Source: Candidatus Vicinibacter proximus | Lineage (GTDB): Bacteria; Bacteroidota; Bacteroidia; Chitinophagales; Saprospiraceae | Direction of reading: 5' to 3' | DNA length: 64,000 bases | Assembly (NCBI GenBank): GCA_016713905.1 | Contig: JADJOE010000003.1 | Coordinates: forward strand, 186,001-250,000 | Part shown: piece by piece, positions 45,962 to 53,401 of the stretch | Layout of the letters: each line of letters opens with the position of its first letter | How positions within the stretch are numbered: position 1 is the first letter of the stretch | Made by a program: the position numbers and the translations under genes | The notes under the pieces: model-generated | What the model was told of the DNA's origin: nothing | The model's input: the letters and a program-made list of their open reading frames with translations, nothing else | Databases searched by the model: none

Positions 45962-47274
45962 AAATTTATAATTCACTCGCGATCTTTTTTATTTTACTTT
46001 TTTCCTGCGGCAAACATAAGCTGGTCAGTCAGGGCCCCCCTGAATGGTTTAAGACACTCACCATCTATGAAGTGATGCCTAAACATTACAGCCCCAGCCG
46101 AAATTTAAACGGGGTGACCCGAGATCTCAACAGGTTGCGCGCGCAATTTGTCACAGCATTGTCCATTTTGCCAGTCATGAAAGTACAGGATTCCGGTAAT
46201 AATTATAATCCCGGTGATCCATATGCGACCGTAGATTATCTTTCTATCGATACATCTCTGGGTACGGAAAAGGATTTTAAATTATTGATCGATTCGGCTC
46301 ATTTGAAAAAGATGAAAGTCTTTCTCGAGATGAATCTCACTTATTCTGGTCCAGCACATGAATGGCGGAAAGATCATCCGGAATTTTATTTATCTTCTGA
46401 GGAAAAGTCCGGATTGGATTACAACAAAGATTTTGTGCGATTTGATCTGAATAATAATTCGCTCAGGAAGAAATTGTCAAAAGCAGTTAAACATTGGTGT
46501 AAAAAATATGATGTAGATGGAATTATCCTGGTGCATTCTGCCGATATTCCAAAAGAATTTGCCCTTAAACTCAGGGACATTGTAAGCGGTGAAGGGAAAG
46601 TCCTGATAGGTGGATCGCAAGCAGCAGAATGGGTTAATGAAGGCATATACGATGCATACCTGAATCAAAATTTATATCAGGTTTTCGACAAGATTTCAAA
46701 AAGCGAATGCCGAACAAGTGATTTCAAACCCATTCTTGAGGAGAACGCTAAATCTAAATACAAAAGCGTTTCCATCTTATTCAATCAAAATGCCATCACC
46801 AACATGAAATTCGGCGGAGAGACCCAACGGTGTTATGGGTGTTATAAACTGTGTTCCGTGATTACCTACATGCTTGGAGGGATACCCCTGATGTTGAATG
46901 GGCAGGAAGAACCTATGTTTGAACCGATTAATATCCGGACAGAAAAGACTATTGAGCACGTATATAATTATAACCGTGATTTTTACAGAGGACTTGCCCT
47001 GCACCGATTTGATCATCCGGCATTACATTCCCTTACAGACAACTTGCCGGAAATCATATCTGATTCTGAAGAGGTGCTTTCTATTGAACGCAAACATGGG
47101 AATACCTCAATAGTTCTAATGGCCAATCTCACCGACACCACGCAGACATATTCTATCCGCAAAGATTATAATTACTATACCGAATTTTTTACCCGGGCTT
47201 TGGTAAGCTTTCCTAAAAACACCACCTTAACATTGGGGCCATATCAATATCTCGTGTTGACGAATATCAAATAA
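45958..47274 (+). CDS. GH13-fold lipoprotein, probably catalytically inactive
   Basis: The 438-residue protein has a lipoprotein signal ending LLFSCGK (Cys17). The body aligns along its length with alpha-amylase family (GH13) proteins: TIYEVMPKHYSP near the start, VFLEMNLTYSG at the region I position, KYDVDGIILVHSA at region II, VLIGGSQAAEW at region III, FNQNAITN at region IV, and PLMLNGQEEP later. Every catalytic position is changed: no NH at region I, no Arg-Asp at 191-193, no Glu at region III, and NQN replaces NHD. It is therefore a pseudoenzyme that may still bind glycan. It is coupled to the SWIM gene and lies 1 bp before rlmH. Confidence 0.8.
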   Translation: MKIYNSLAIFFILLFSCGKHKLVSQGPPEWFKTLTIYEVMPKHYSPSRNLNGVTRDLNRLRAQFVTALSILPVMKVQDSGNNYNPGDPYATVDYLSIDTSLGTEKDFKLLIDSAHLKKMKVFLEMNLTYSGPAHEWRKDHPEFYLSSEEKSGLDYNKDFVRFDLNNNSLRKKLSKAVKHWCKKYDVDGIILVHSADIPKEFALKLRDIVSGEGKVLIGGSQAAEWVNEGIYDAYLNQNLYQVFDKISKSECRTSDFKPILEENAKSKYKSVSILFNQNAITNMKFGGETQRCYGCYKLCSVITYMLGGIPLMLNGQEEPMFEPINIRTEKTIEHVYNYNRDFYRGLALHRFDHPALHSLTDNLPEIISDSEEVLSIERKHGNTSIVLMANLTDTTQTYSIRKDYNYYTEFFTRALVSFPKNTTLTLGPYQYLVLTNIK

Positions 47275-47275
47275 A

Positions 47276-47743
47276 GTGGAAATACAATTGTGGTGGACCG
47301 GGAAGAATCATTTTGATTACATCAAAGAAGGGATTGCAGATTATGTGCAGCGCCTAAATCATTTTTTTAAGTTCAAAGTAGTGGAATTCCCAAGCCCAAA
47401 AGGCGTAAAGGACATTCACAGGATACAGACGCTGGAGGAGATACAACTGATTAAAAATCTGCGTGCAGCGGATTTTGTTGTCTTGCTGGATGAGAAGGGA
47501 AAACAGTATGAATCTGTCGCCTTTGCGCATTTTGTGGAGCAGCTGATGCATGGCGGACATTCTAGAATTATTTTTATCATTGGTGGCGCCTATGGATTTA
47601 GTGATGATTTTAAAAAGAGGGCAAACCAATTACTTTCATTTTCCAAATTTACATTTTCTCACCAACTGATCCGGTTGCTATTTGCAGAACAACTTTACAG
47701 GGCTTTTACCATCATTAACCATTTGCCATATCATCATGAGTGA
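47276..47743 (+). CDS. rlmH: 23S rRNA pseudouridine-1915 N3-methyltransferase
   Basis: The 155-residue SPOUT methyltransferase starts at GTG 47276. It methylates pseudouridine 1915 of 23S rRNA. The family landmarks are the DFVVLLDEKGKQYES stretch, the SAM-binding FIIGGAYGFSDDFKKRA, and the C-terminal FTFSHQLIRLLFAEQLYRAFTIINHLPYHHE, all intact. It overlaps the rhomboid gene by 8 bp. Confidence 0.97.
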   Translation: MEIQLWWTGKNHFDYIKEGIADYVQRLNHFFKFKVVEFPSPKGVKDIHRIQTLEEIQLIKNLRAADFVVLLDEKGKQYESVAFAHFVEQLMHGGHSRIIFIIGGAYGFSDDFKKRANQLLSFSKFTFSHQLIRLLFAEQLYRAFTIINHLPYHHE

Positions 47744-48341
47744 AACCATACCATATGTAACCATTATCCTATTGTGTACGATCGGTGTCATTTCAATATC
47801 GGGATTTAATAATTATTCGGTAATTGAATACATGCGACACTATCCTTATCAGGAGCATCGCGACAAATCTTATTACCGTTGGTTGAGTTGTGGATTTGTG
47901 CATGGCAGTTATATCCACTTGATTCTAAACGCATTTGTATTGTGGCAATTTGGATTTGTGATCGAGAAAATGTACATCGCAAAATTTGGTTCGGTCCCGG
48001 GCATGTCTCTTTATCTAAGTGCTTATCTGCTGATCCTTGTTTTGTCTTGTGTGCCGACTTACATCAAGTATAAGAACAACTCATCCTACGCCAGTATTGG
48101 CGCATCTGGAGCGATTTCCGGTATTCTGTTTATTTATATTTATCATTTTCCAAACGCCATCCTTAGTTTGTATGGGATCATTCCTTTACCCGCATTTGCC
48201 ATGGGTATCTTGTATTTGGTTTATTCCTGGTGGGCTGCAAAACAATCCAGAGACGGGATCGATCACGATGCACACTATTATGGCGCTGTAATGGGATTGG
48301 TTATTGCTGTTTTGATAGATAGATTACCGGATATGGGGTAA
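47736..48341 (+). CDS. Rhomboid-family intramembrane serine protease
   Basis: Starting at ATG 47736 gives 201 residues, with about six membrane helices. The catalytic serine lies in GASGAISG and the catalytic histidine in DAHYYGAVMG. The conserved HLILNAFVLWQFG helix is also present, so it should be active. Rhomboids cut membrane proteins inside the bilayer. Substrates are unknown. It is the last gene of a run coupled through rlmH. Confidence 0.9.
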   Translation: MSETIPYVTIILLCTIGVISISGFNNYSVIEYMRHYPYQEHRDKSYYRWLSCGFVHGSYIHLILNAFVLWQFGFVIEKMYIAKFGSVPGMSLYLSAYLLILVLSCVPTYIKYKNNSSYASIGASGAISGILFIYIYHFPNAILSLYGIIPLPAFAMGILYLVYSWWAAKQSRDGIDHDAHYYGAVMGLVIAVLIDRLPDMG

Positions 48342-48421
48342 AGACAACTCAAAAAATTTTCGGATCTTCAGAATTAATAATTTGGTAATATTGACCTCCC
48401 CAATGTAGGCCATTATGGGCG

Positions 48422-48429
48422 TAACTTTG
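48422..48429 (+). promoter_or_regulatory. -7 promoter element upstream of pstS
   Basis: TAACTTTG followed by C matches TAnnTTTG about 170 bp before the pstS ATG. The nearest upstream TTG is too far for a standard -33. The long leader that would result holds no structure I recognise apart from a run of A residues before the gene. Confidence 0.4.
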
Positions 48430-48598
48430 CGGTGAAAAGTGTTAGAAATGTCAAAAACTTATGTTCAGGACCCAGTATTCCGGATAGGAATTGCTGTTCT
48501 GTTACTATACTTTGCCATATCTTCATCTGAATTGAATTAATCTTCAAGTTATCCATGCAAAGTACCCCATTTAAAAAAAAAAAAACAAATACCTAATC

Positions 48599-49447
48599 AT
48601 GAAAAAAATCACTGTTTCATTGTTTGCACTTTCTTTATTATTTGCCTGTAGTGGTGGCCAAAAGGGCAGCCAGGAAAGCAATTCCTCCAATATTTCACTT
48701 AAGGGAAGCGACACCGTATTGCCTTTGGGACAAGCTACTGCTGAGCAGTTTATGAAATCCAATCCCGGTGTTTCTATTTCTGTGGTTGGCGGCGGAAGTG
48801 GTACAGGGGTGACCGCCCTTATCGATGGCAATACAGATATAGCCATGTGTTCCAGGGATCTGAAGGGTGAAGAAAAATTAAAACTAAAAGAAAAAGGAAT
48901 TGATCCTGTGATCAAATCCATCGCCGTAGATGCACTTGCAGTCATCGTGCATAAGGAAAATAAATTAGAGCAGCTGACCAGAGAACAAATTGAAAAAATC
49001 TTTACCGGTGAAATCAAAAACTGGAAAGAGGTAGGAGGAGACGATGCAGAAATTGTGGTATATTCCAGGGAAAACAGTTCCGGGACCTATGAATTTTTTA
49101 AAGAACACGTGATGGATAAAAAAAATTATGCCAGCACAGTATTGAACATGCCCGCTACCGGCGCTATTGTTCAATCTGTGAGCCAGACAAAAGGAGCTAT
49201 AAGTTATGTAGGATTGGCTTATCTCAATGCCGACATCAAAGCTTTAAAAGTTTCGTATGATCAGGGTGCAACATTTGTAGGACCAAGTATGGAATCCGCT
49301 AAAGATAAAAGCTATCCAATTTCAAGACCACTCTTTTACATCTACGACATGAAATCTGAGGCTAAAGTAAAATCTTATCTGGATTTCTGTCTTTCTGCCG
49401 AAGGAATGAAAATCGTAGAATCAGTAGGTTATATTCCGGTTCAATAA
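48599..49447 (+). CDS. pstS: Phosphate-binding lipoprotein PstS
   Basis: The 282-residue lipoprotein has a signal ending LLFACSGG (Cys17). The periplasmic binding fold carries the phosphate-contact loops SLKGSDTVLPL (about 33-43), GGGSGTGV (64-71) and SRENSSGTYEFF (156-167). It delivers phosphate to PstCA. Sequence 124-150 (QLTREQIEKIFTGEIKNWK and following) reappears in changed form inside PstC. It is the first gene of the pstSCAB-phoU operon. Confidence 0.95.
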   Translation: MKKITVSLFALSLLFACSGGQKGSQESNSSNISLKGSDTVLPLGQATAEQFMKSNPGVSISVVGGGSGTGVTALIDGNTDIAMCSRDLKGEEKLKLKEKGIDPVIKSIAVDALAVIVHKENKLEQLTREQIEKIFTGEIKNWKEVGGDDAEIVVYSRENSSGTYEFFKEHVMDKKNYASTVLNMPATGAIVQSVSQTKGAISYVGLAYLNADIKALKVSYDQGATFVGPSMESAKDKSYPISRPLFYIYDMKSEAKVKSYLDFCLSAEGMKIVESVGYIPVQ

Positions 49448-49461
49448 AAGATTAACTTTAG

Positions 49462-50652
49462 GTGAAGAGATTCTTCGAAAAATTTATTGAGGCACTGATC
49501 AAGACAAGTGGATACACTACATCCATAATTGTCCTTTTGATTGTTGTTTTTTTATTTAAAGAAGGAATCTCTTTTCTTGGGGAATCGCCTGTTGAACATT
49601 CCTATACCCTGATTGGACATCGCGACAATCCGGTCAACGAATTGAAAGATCTGCAGATCAAAAATATTTTTGATGGTAAGATCAGCAATTGGAAGGAGAT
49701 TGGCGGCAGCGATCAGAGTTTAAGTCATTTTGAATTATCGGATCTGACATCCATTTATGGAGAAGCAGCTTTAGGTAAGGATCTTGAATTTACCAAAACT
49801 TTCGCAAAGAAACTGATCGATAGTTTACCCGGCGCATTATTGTTTTTACCGGAGTCCTTGGTGAAAGATGCAGAAGGATTTAAAACCATTACGGTTGAAA
49901 AAATTACCCTTGTACATTTTTTGAGTGGGAGAGAATGGTTTCCGACCTCAAAACCATCTGCTGTTTTTGGTGCCTTACCTTTGTTGCTTGGCACTTTGGT
50001 GGTTAGTTTTTTTGCGATTCTGCTTGCTTTACCTTTTGGTCTTGCGGGATCCATCTATCTGGCCGAAATCGCTGATATGCGGGTAAGAAATGTGCTCAAG
50101 CCAATCATTGAATTATTATCTGGAATTCCCTCTGTGGTTTATGGATTTTTTGGCCTTGTAATCATTGTGCCATGGCTGCAGAATTTGCTTCAATTACCGG
50201 TAGGAGAAACTGCACTTGCCGGTTCAGTGGTGCTCGCCATAATGGCTTTACCCACGATCATCACCGTCTCAGAAGATGCCATTCGAACCACACCCCGTGC
50301 CATGAAAGAAGCAAGTCTTGCACTTGGTGCCTCACATTGGCAGACCATCCGAAAAGTTATATTGCCTTATGCTTCTTCAGGTATAACGGCAGCGATCATT
50401 TTAGGTATTGGTCGGGCAATTGGAGAGACAATGGCTGTTTTGATGGTGACAGGTAATGCAGCGATGATGCCTACCAGCCTGACCCAACCCGTGCGCACCA
50501 TTCCCGCAACGATTGCGGCAGAACTGGGCGAAGCCTCATTTGGCGGACAGCATTTCAAAGCATTGTTTGCGCTTGGTTGTATTCTTTTCCTCATCACTTT
50601 GGCAACAAACTTCATGGTGGAGCGGGTTTCTTCAAAACGTAAACTCAAATGA
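49462..50652 (+). CDS. pstC: Phosphate ABC transporter permease PstC with PstS-like insertion
   Basis: The 396-residue permease starts at GTG 49462. After a first membrane helix (about 20-38) comes a periplasmic insertion (about 41-157). The usual permease core follows, with LLSGIPSVVYGFFGL, EDAIRTTPRAMKEASLALGAS (the EAA loop) and IGRAIGETMAVLMVTGN. The insertion contains LKDLQIKNIFDGKISNWKEI at 61-80, closely like PstS 126-145. Ordinary PstC proteins are about 300-320 residues. The insertion may help dock or regulate PstS (inference). It is spaced 14 bp from pstS. Confidence 0.94.
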   Translation: MKRFFEKFIEALIKTSGYTTSIIVLLIVVFLFKEGISFLGESPVEHSYTLIGHRDNPVNELKDLQIKNIFDGKISNWKEIGGSDQSLSHFELSDLTSIYGEAALGKDLEFTKTFAKKLIDSLPGALLFLPESLVKDAEGFKTITVEKITLVHFLSGREWFPTSKPSAVFGALPLLLGTLVVSFFAILLALPFGLAGSIYLAEIADMRVRNVLKPIIELLSGIPSVVYGFFGLVIIVPWLQNLLQLPVGETALAGSVVLAIMALPTIITVSEDAIRTTPRAMKEASLALGASHWQTIRKVILPYASSGITAAIILGIGRAIGETMAVLMVTGNAAMMPTSLTQPVRTIPATIAAELGEASFGGQHFKALFALGCILFLITLATNFMVERVSSKRKLK

Positions 50653-50653
50653 T

Positions 50654-51535
50654 ATGATCAAGTTTCCGGAACATGTGGATGTACGAAAACGAATCTATCA
50701 GGCCATTTTTTTCTGGCTTGCCAGACTGATTTCTCTTGCCATCATAGGGATTTTGATCATGATCCTGTATTTCATTTTCAAACGGGGAGCGGGTGTCCTC
50801 AGTTGGGAATTTTTGAGCACCAGCCCAAAGGAAGGCATGATGAAAGGCGGGATTTTACCTGCCATCGTGGGCACCGGATATCTCGTATTGTTCAGCATTT
50901 TGTTTGCATTCCCAATTGGCGTACTCGCAGGAATTTACGTGAATGAATATGCCCTTCATGGCAGAGTAAAAAATTTTATCAAGACGATGACCAACAACCT
51001 TGCAGGCGTACCCTCTATAGTTTTTGGTCTGTTTGGAATGGCCTTATTTGTCAATCAGTTGGGCATGGGCGCATCCATTCTTGCAGGATCACTGACCCTG
51101 GCATTGCTGGCACTTCCATTGATTATCCGCACGACAGAAGAGAGTCTGAAGTCTGTAGACGATTCTTTTCGCCAGGCAAGTTATGCCCTTGGTGCTTCCA
51201 AATTATACACCATCCGGAAAGTAGTTCTCCCGATGGCATTTCCTAATATCATTACCGGATTGATTCTGAGCATAGGAAGAGTGTCCGGAGAAACTGCGCC
51301 CATCCTGTTTACCGTAGCCGCTTATTTTCTACCAAAATTACCGGGATCACTGATGGATCAATGCATGGCCTTACCTTATCATCTGTATGTAATCTCCACG
51401 TCCGGTACGAATATAGATCAAAGCCGTCCGGTCGCGTATGGCACGGCAATGGTGTTGGTCCTGATCATATTGGTAGTAAACTTGTTGGCTAGTTTTGCGC
51501 GAAATTATTTTGCTAAAAAAGTTAAAACGAATTGA
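50654..51535 (+). CDS. pstA: Phosphate ABC transporter permease PstA
   Basis: The true start is ATG 50654, 1 bp after the pstC stop; the open frame extends upstream within pstC. The 293-residue product has six membrane helices. It carries the permease landmarks LAGVPSIVFGLFGM, RTTEESLKSVDDSFRQASYALGAS (EAA loop) and SIGRVSGETAPILFT. It pairs with PstC to form the phosphate channel. Its TGA overlaps the pstB ATG (TGATG). Confidence 0.96.
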   Translation: MIKFPEHVDVRKRIYQAIFFWLARLISLAIIGILIMILYFIFKRGAGVLSWEFLSTSPKEGMMKGGILPAIVGTGYLVLFSILFAFPIGVLAGIYVNEYALHGRVKNFIKTMTNNLAGVPSIVFGLFGMALFVNQLGMGASILAGSLTLALLALPLIIRTTEESLKSVDDSFRQASYALGASKLYTIRKVVLPMAFPNIITGLILSIGRVSGETAPILFTVAAYFLPKLPGSLMDQCMALPYHLYVISTSGTNIDQSRPVAYGTAMVLVLIILVVNLLASFARNYFAKKVKTN

Positions 51536-52293
51536 TGCATTATAAAATAGAGACCAAAAATGTGCACTTGCATTATGGCGATTTTCACGCACTGAAGGGA
51601 ATCAGCACGCGCATTCCGGAGAAATCGGTGACTGCGCTTATTGGTCCCAGTGGTTGTGGTAAATCTACGTTTCTAAGACTCTTCAATCGGATGAACGATC
51701 TGATTGATGGTATAAAAATTACCGGTGAAGTGCTCATCGACCACCAGAACATATATAAAATCAAAAGTGTGGAAGTGGATCGATTGCGTAGAAACGTAGG
51801 CATGGTTTTTCAAAAACCAAATCCTTTTCCAAAAAGTATTTTTGAAAATGTAGCCTATGGTCTTCGGGTGAATGGCATTACAGACCATAAACAGATTCAG
51901 GACCAGGTGGAGAAAACCCTCATTCAGGCAGCTCTTTGGGAAGAAGTGAAAGACAAATTGAAAAAATCAGCATTCGAACTTTCAGGCGGTCAACAACAAA
52001 GGCTATGCATAGCAAGAGCCCTGGCGATAGAACCATCTATTTTGTTGATGGATGAACCCGCTTCCGCATTGGACCCTATTTCTACCGGAAAAATTGAAGA
52101 GCTCATCTTTGAACTCAAGAAGGAGTATACCATTGTAATCGTTACGCACAACATGCAACAGGCAAGTAGGGTCAGTGACTATACAGGCTTCTTTTTATTG
52201 GGAGATCTGGTAGAGTTTGACGAGACGAAAATTATCTTTACCAATCCAAAAGATTCCAAAACCGAAAGTTACATCACCGGCCGTTTCGGCTAA
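51535..52293 (+). CDS. pstB: Phosphate ABC transporter ATPase PstB
   Basis: The 252-residue ATPase starts at ATG 51535, overlapping the pstA stop. It has Walker A GPSGCGKST, Q-loop MVFQKPNPFPKSIFENVAYG, signature LSGGQQQR, Walker B ILLMDEPASALDP and the H-loop VTHNMQQASRVSDYT. Sequence and length (about 250) are fully typical. It powers phosphate import by PstCA. Confidence 0.97.
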   Translation: MHYKIETKNVHLHYGDFHALKGISTRIPEKSVTALIGPSGCGKSTFLRLFNRMNDLIDGIKITGEVLIDHQNIYKIKSVEVDRLRRNVGMVFQKPNPFPKSIFENVAYGLRVNGITDHKQIQDQVEKTLIQAALWEEVKDKLKKSAFELSGGQQQRLCIARALAIEPSILLMDEPASALDPISTGKIEELIFELKKEYTIVIVTHNMQQASRVSDYTGFFLLGDLVEFDETKIIFTNPKDSKTESYITGRFG

Positions 52294-52304
52294 AATATTC
52301 AGTC

Positions 52305-52988
52305 ATGATTCATCTCGACGCAGAAATAAACGAACTCAAAGAAAAGCTTGGTGCCATGTGGGAACTTGTCTCTACTCAACTAGACAAGACCCTTACGGCC
52401 ATGAATAATTTTGACAAGGATCTCGCTCTGGAGATTCAGGAAAACGAAAAACGTGTCAACGCTTATGAGTTGAACATTGACAAAGAGTGTGAGGACTTTA
52501 TTGCATTGCGACAACCTGTGGCGACGGATCTTCGTTTTGCTTTATCCACCTTAAAGATCAACACTAATCTGGAGCGCATTGCAGATATTGCCAGTGGTAT
52601 TGCAGAATTCATCTCAGACATTGACCAGTCTGTAAATCCTGAAATTATTCATCATCTGCAAGCCGAGAAAATGTTGGCCATCTCCATAGAAATGGTCAAG
52701 GATCTAAGAGAGGCTTATCAATACGAAAACACTCAACTCGCACGGACTATTTTTCAACGTGACAAATTACTCGATCAGATCAACGACCAGGCCAGTCATC
52801 GTGCATTGGAATGTCTTGATAAATTTGTAGACCAAAGAAGGCAGACCCTTCACGTACTCTCCATTGTCCGTAAAATCGAACGCATCGGTGATCAATCCAA
52901 AAACATTGCGGAAGAAATCATCTTCTATCTGGATGCCAAAGTAGTAAAACACACAAAAAAATTAAAAGAGCTGGATAAGGAGGAGTAG
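52305..52988 (+). CDS. phoU: Phosphate signalling protein PhoU
   Basis: The 227-residue all-helical protein is two tandem three-helix bundles. Typical stretches are RQPVATDLRFALSTLKINTNLERIADIASGIAE in the first half and HVLSIVRKIERIGDQSKNIAEEIIFY in the second, with metal-binding acidic residues in each. PhoU links the Pst transporter to the PhoR kinase and keeps it off when phosphate is plentiful. It closes the operon. The nearby PhoR/PhoB-like pair probably completes the circuit. Confidence 0.96.
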   Translation: MIHLDAEINELKEKLGAMWELVSTQLDKTLTAMNNFDKDLALEIQENEKRVNAYELNIDKECEDFIALRQPVATDLRFALSTLKINTNLERIADIASGIAEFISDIDQSVNPEIIHHLQAEKMLAISIEMVKDLREAYQYENTQLARTIFQRDKLLDQINDQASHRALECLDKFVDQRRQTLHVLSIVRKIERIGDQSKNIAEEIIFYLDAKVVKHTKKLKELDKEE

Positions 52989-53183
52989 GAGGATGCATTA
53001 TGCTTTTTATTGATCAATTTATATTGGTGAGTAAATTTCTGAATAATTTATTTAATTTCCCCGGCGTTTCTATGACTCATCAATTATAGTACATCACCAT
53101 AAAACTTGCATTTCTGAATTGTATGCAAATACTTAGTTTTTTTCTTTAATCCATCCATTCAGCACTCAACTTTTATCATTTCA

Positions 53184-53390
53184 TTTTACCGATAGTCGTT
53201 CCAAACCTACAGATAATCGCTTCAGAGCTACCGTTCCTCGGTTTACTCAGCATTTTTCGAACAGGCAAACTATTTTTGTAAGGATTTAAGTGCACGGTAA
53301 ATCAAGGAGGTAGACACCCGAAAATCACCTTCCTATATAATGCTTTTCGGCCCGATGCCTGAAGGGGTATGAAGGCGTATAACCCTAATT
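53184..53390 (+). promoter_or_regulatory. Promoter/leader cassette, copy A (three 21-bp-spaced repeats, -7 box, folded leader)
   Basis: Three direct repeats of the TACCG(A/T)T type begin at 53187, 53208 and 53229, exactly 21 bp apart. A -7 box TATTTTTG lies at 53271-53278. The leader contains arms that can pair (CCGAAAA with TTTTCGG, and ATGCCT with AGGCGT) and an AAGGAGG tract. A second copy is at 57452-57656, with a 103-nt identical run. It lies just upstream of the HExxH lipoprotein gene. Tandem 21-bp-spaced sites are typical of LytTR-type regulators (inference). Between 52989 and 53183 I recognise nothing else. Confidence 0.75.
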
Positions 53391-53401
53391 AAATTTATTT
53401 T

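Noticed and set aside
45958..47274. Active alpha-amylase
   Set aside because: All four catalytic regions lack their key residues, so only the fold, not the activity, is supported.
48448..48467. Pho-box-like direct repeats (ATGTCA and ATGTTCA) before pstS
   Set aside because: Spacing is 13 bp rather than 11, and the site lies downstream of the -7 box, which does not fit activation by PhoB.
53339..53371. Possible 10-codon leader peptide (MLFGPMPEGV) in cassette A, with a related reading frame in cassette B
   Set aside because: A one-base indel changes the frame between copies, substitutions show no codon-position bias, and the AAGGAGG tract is too far from the ATG. A structured RNA explains the conservation better.
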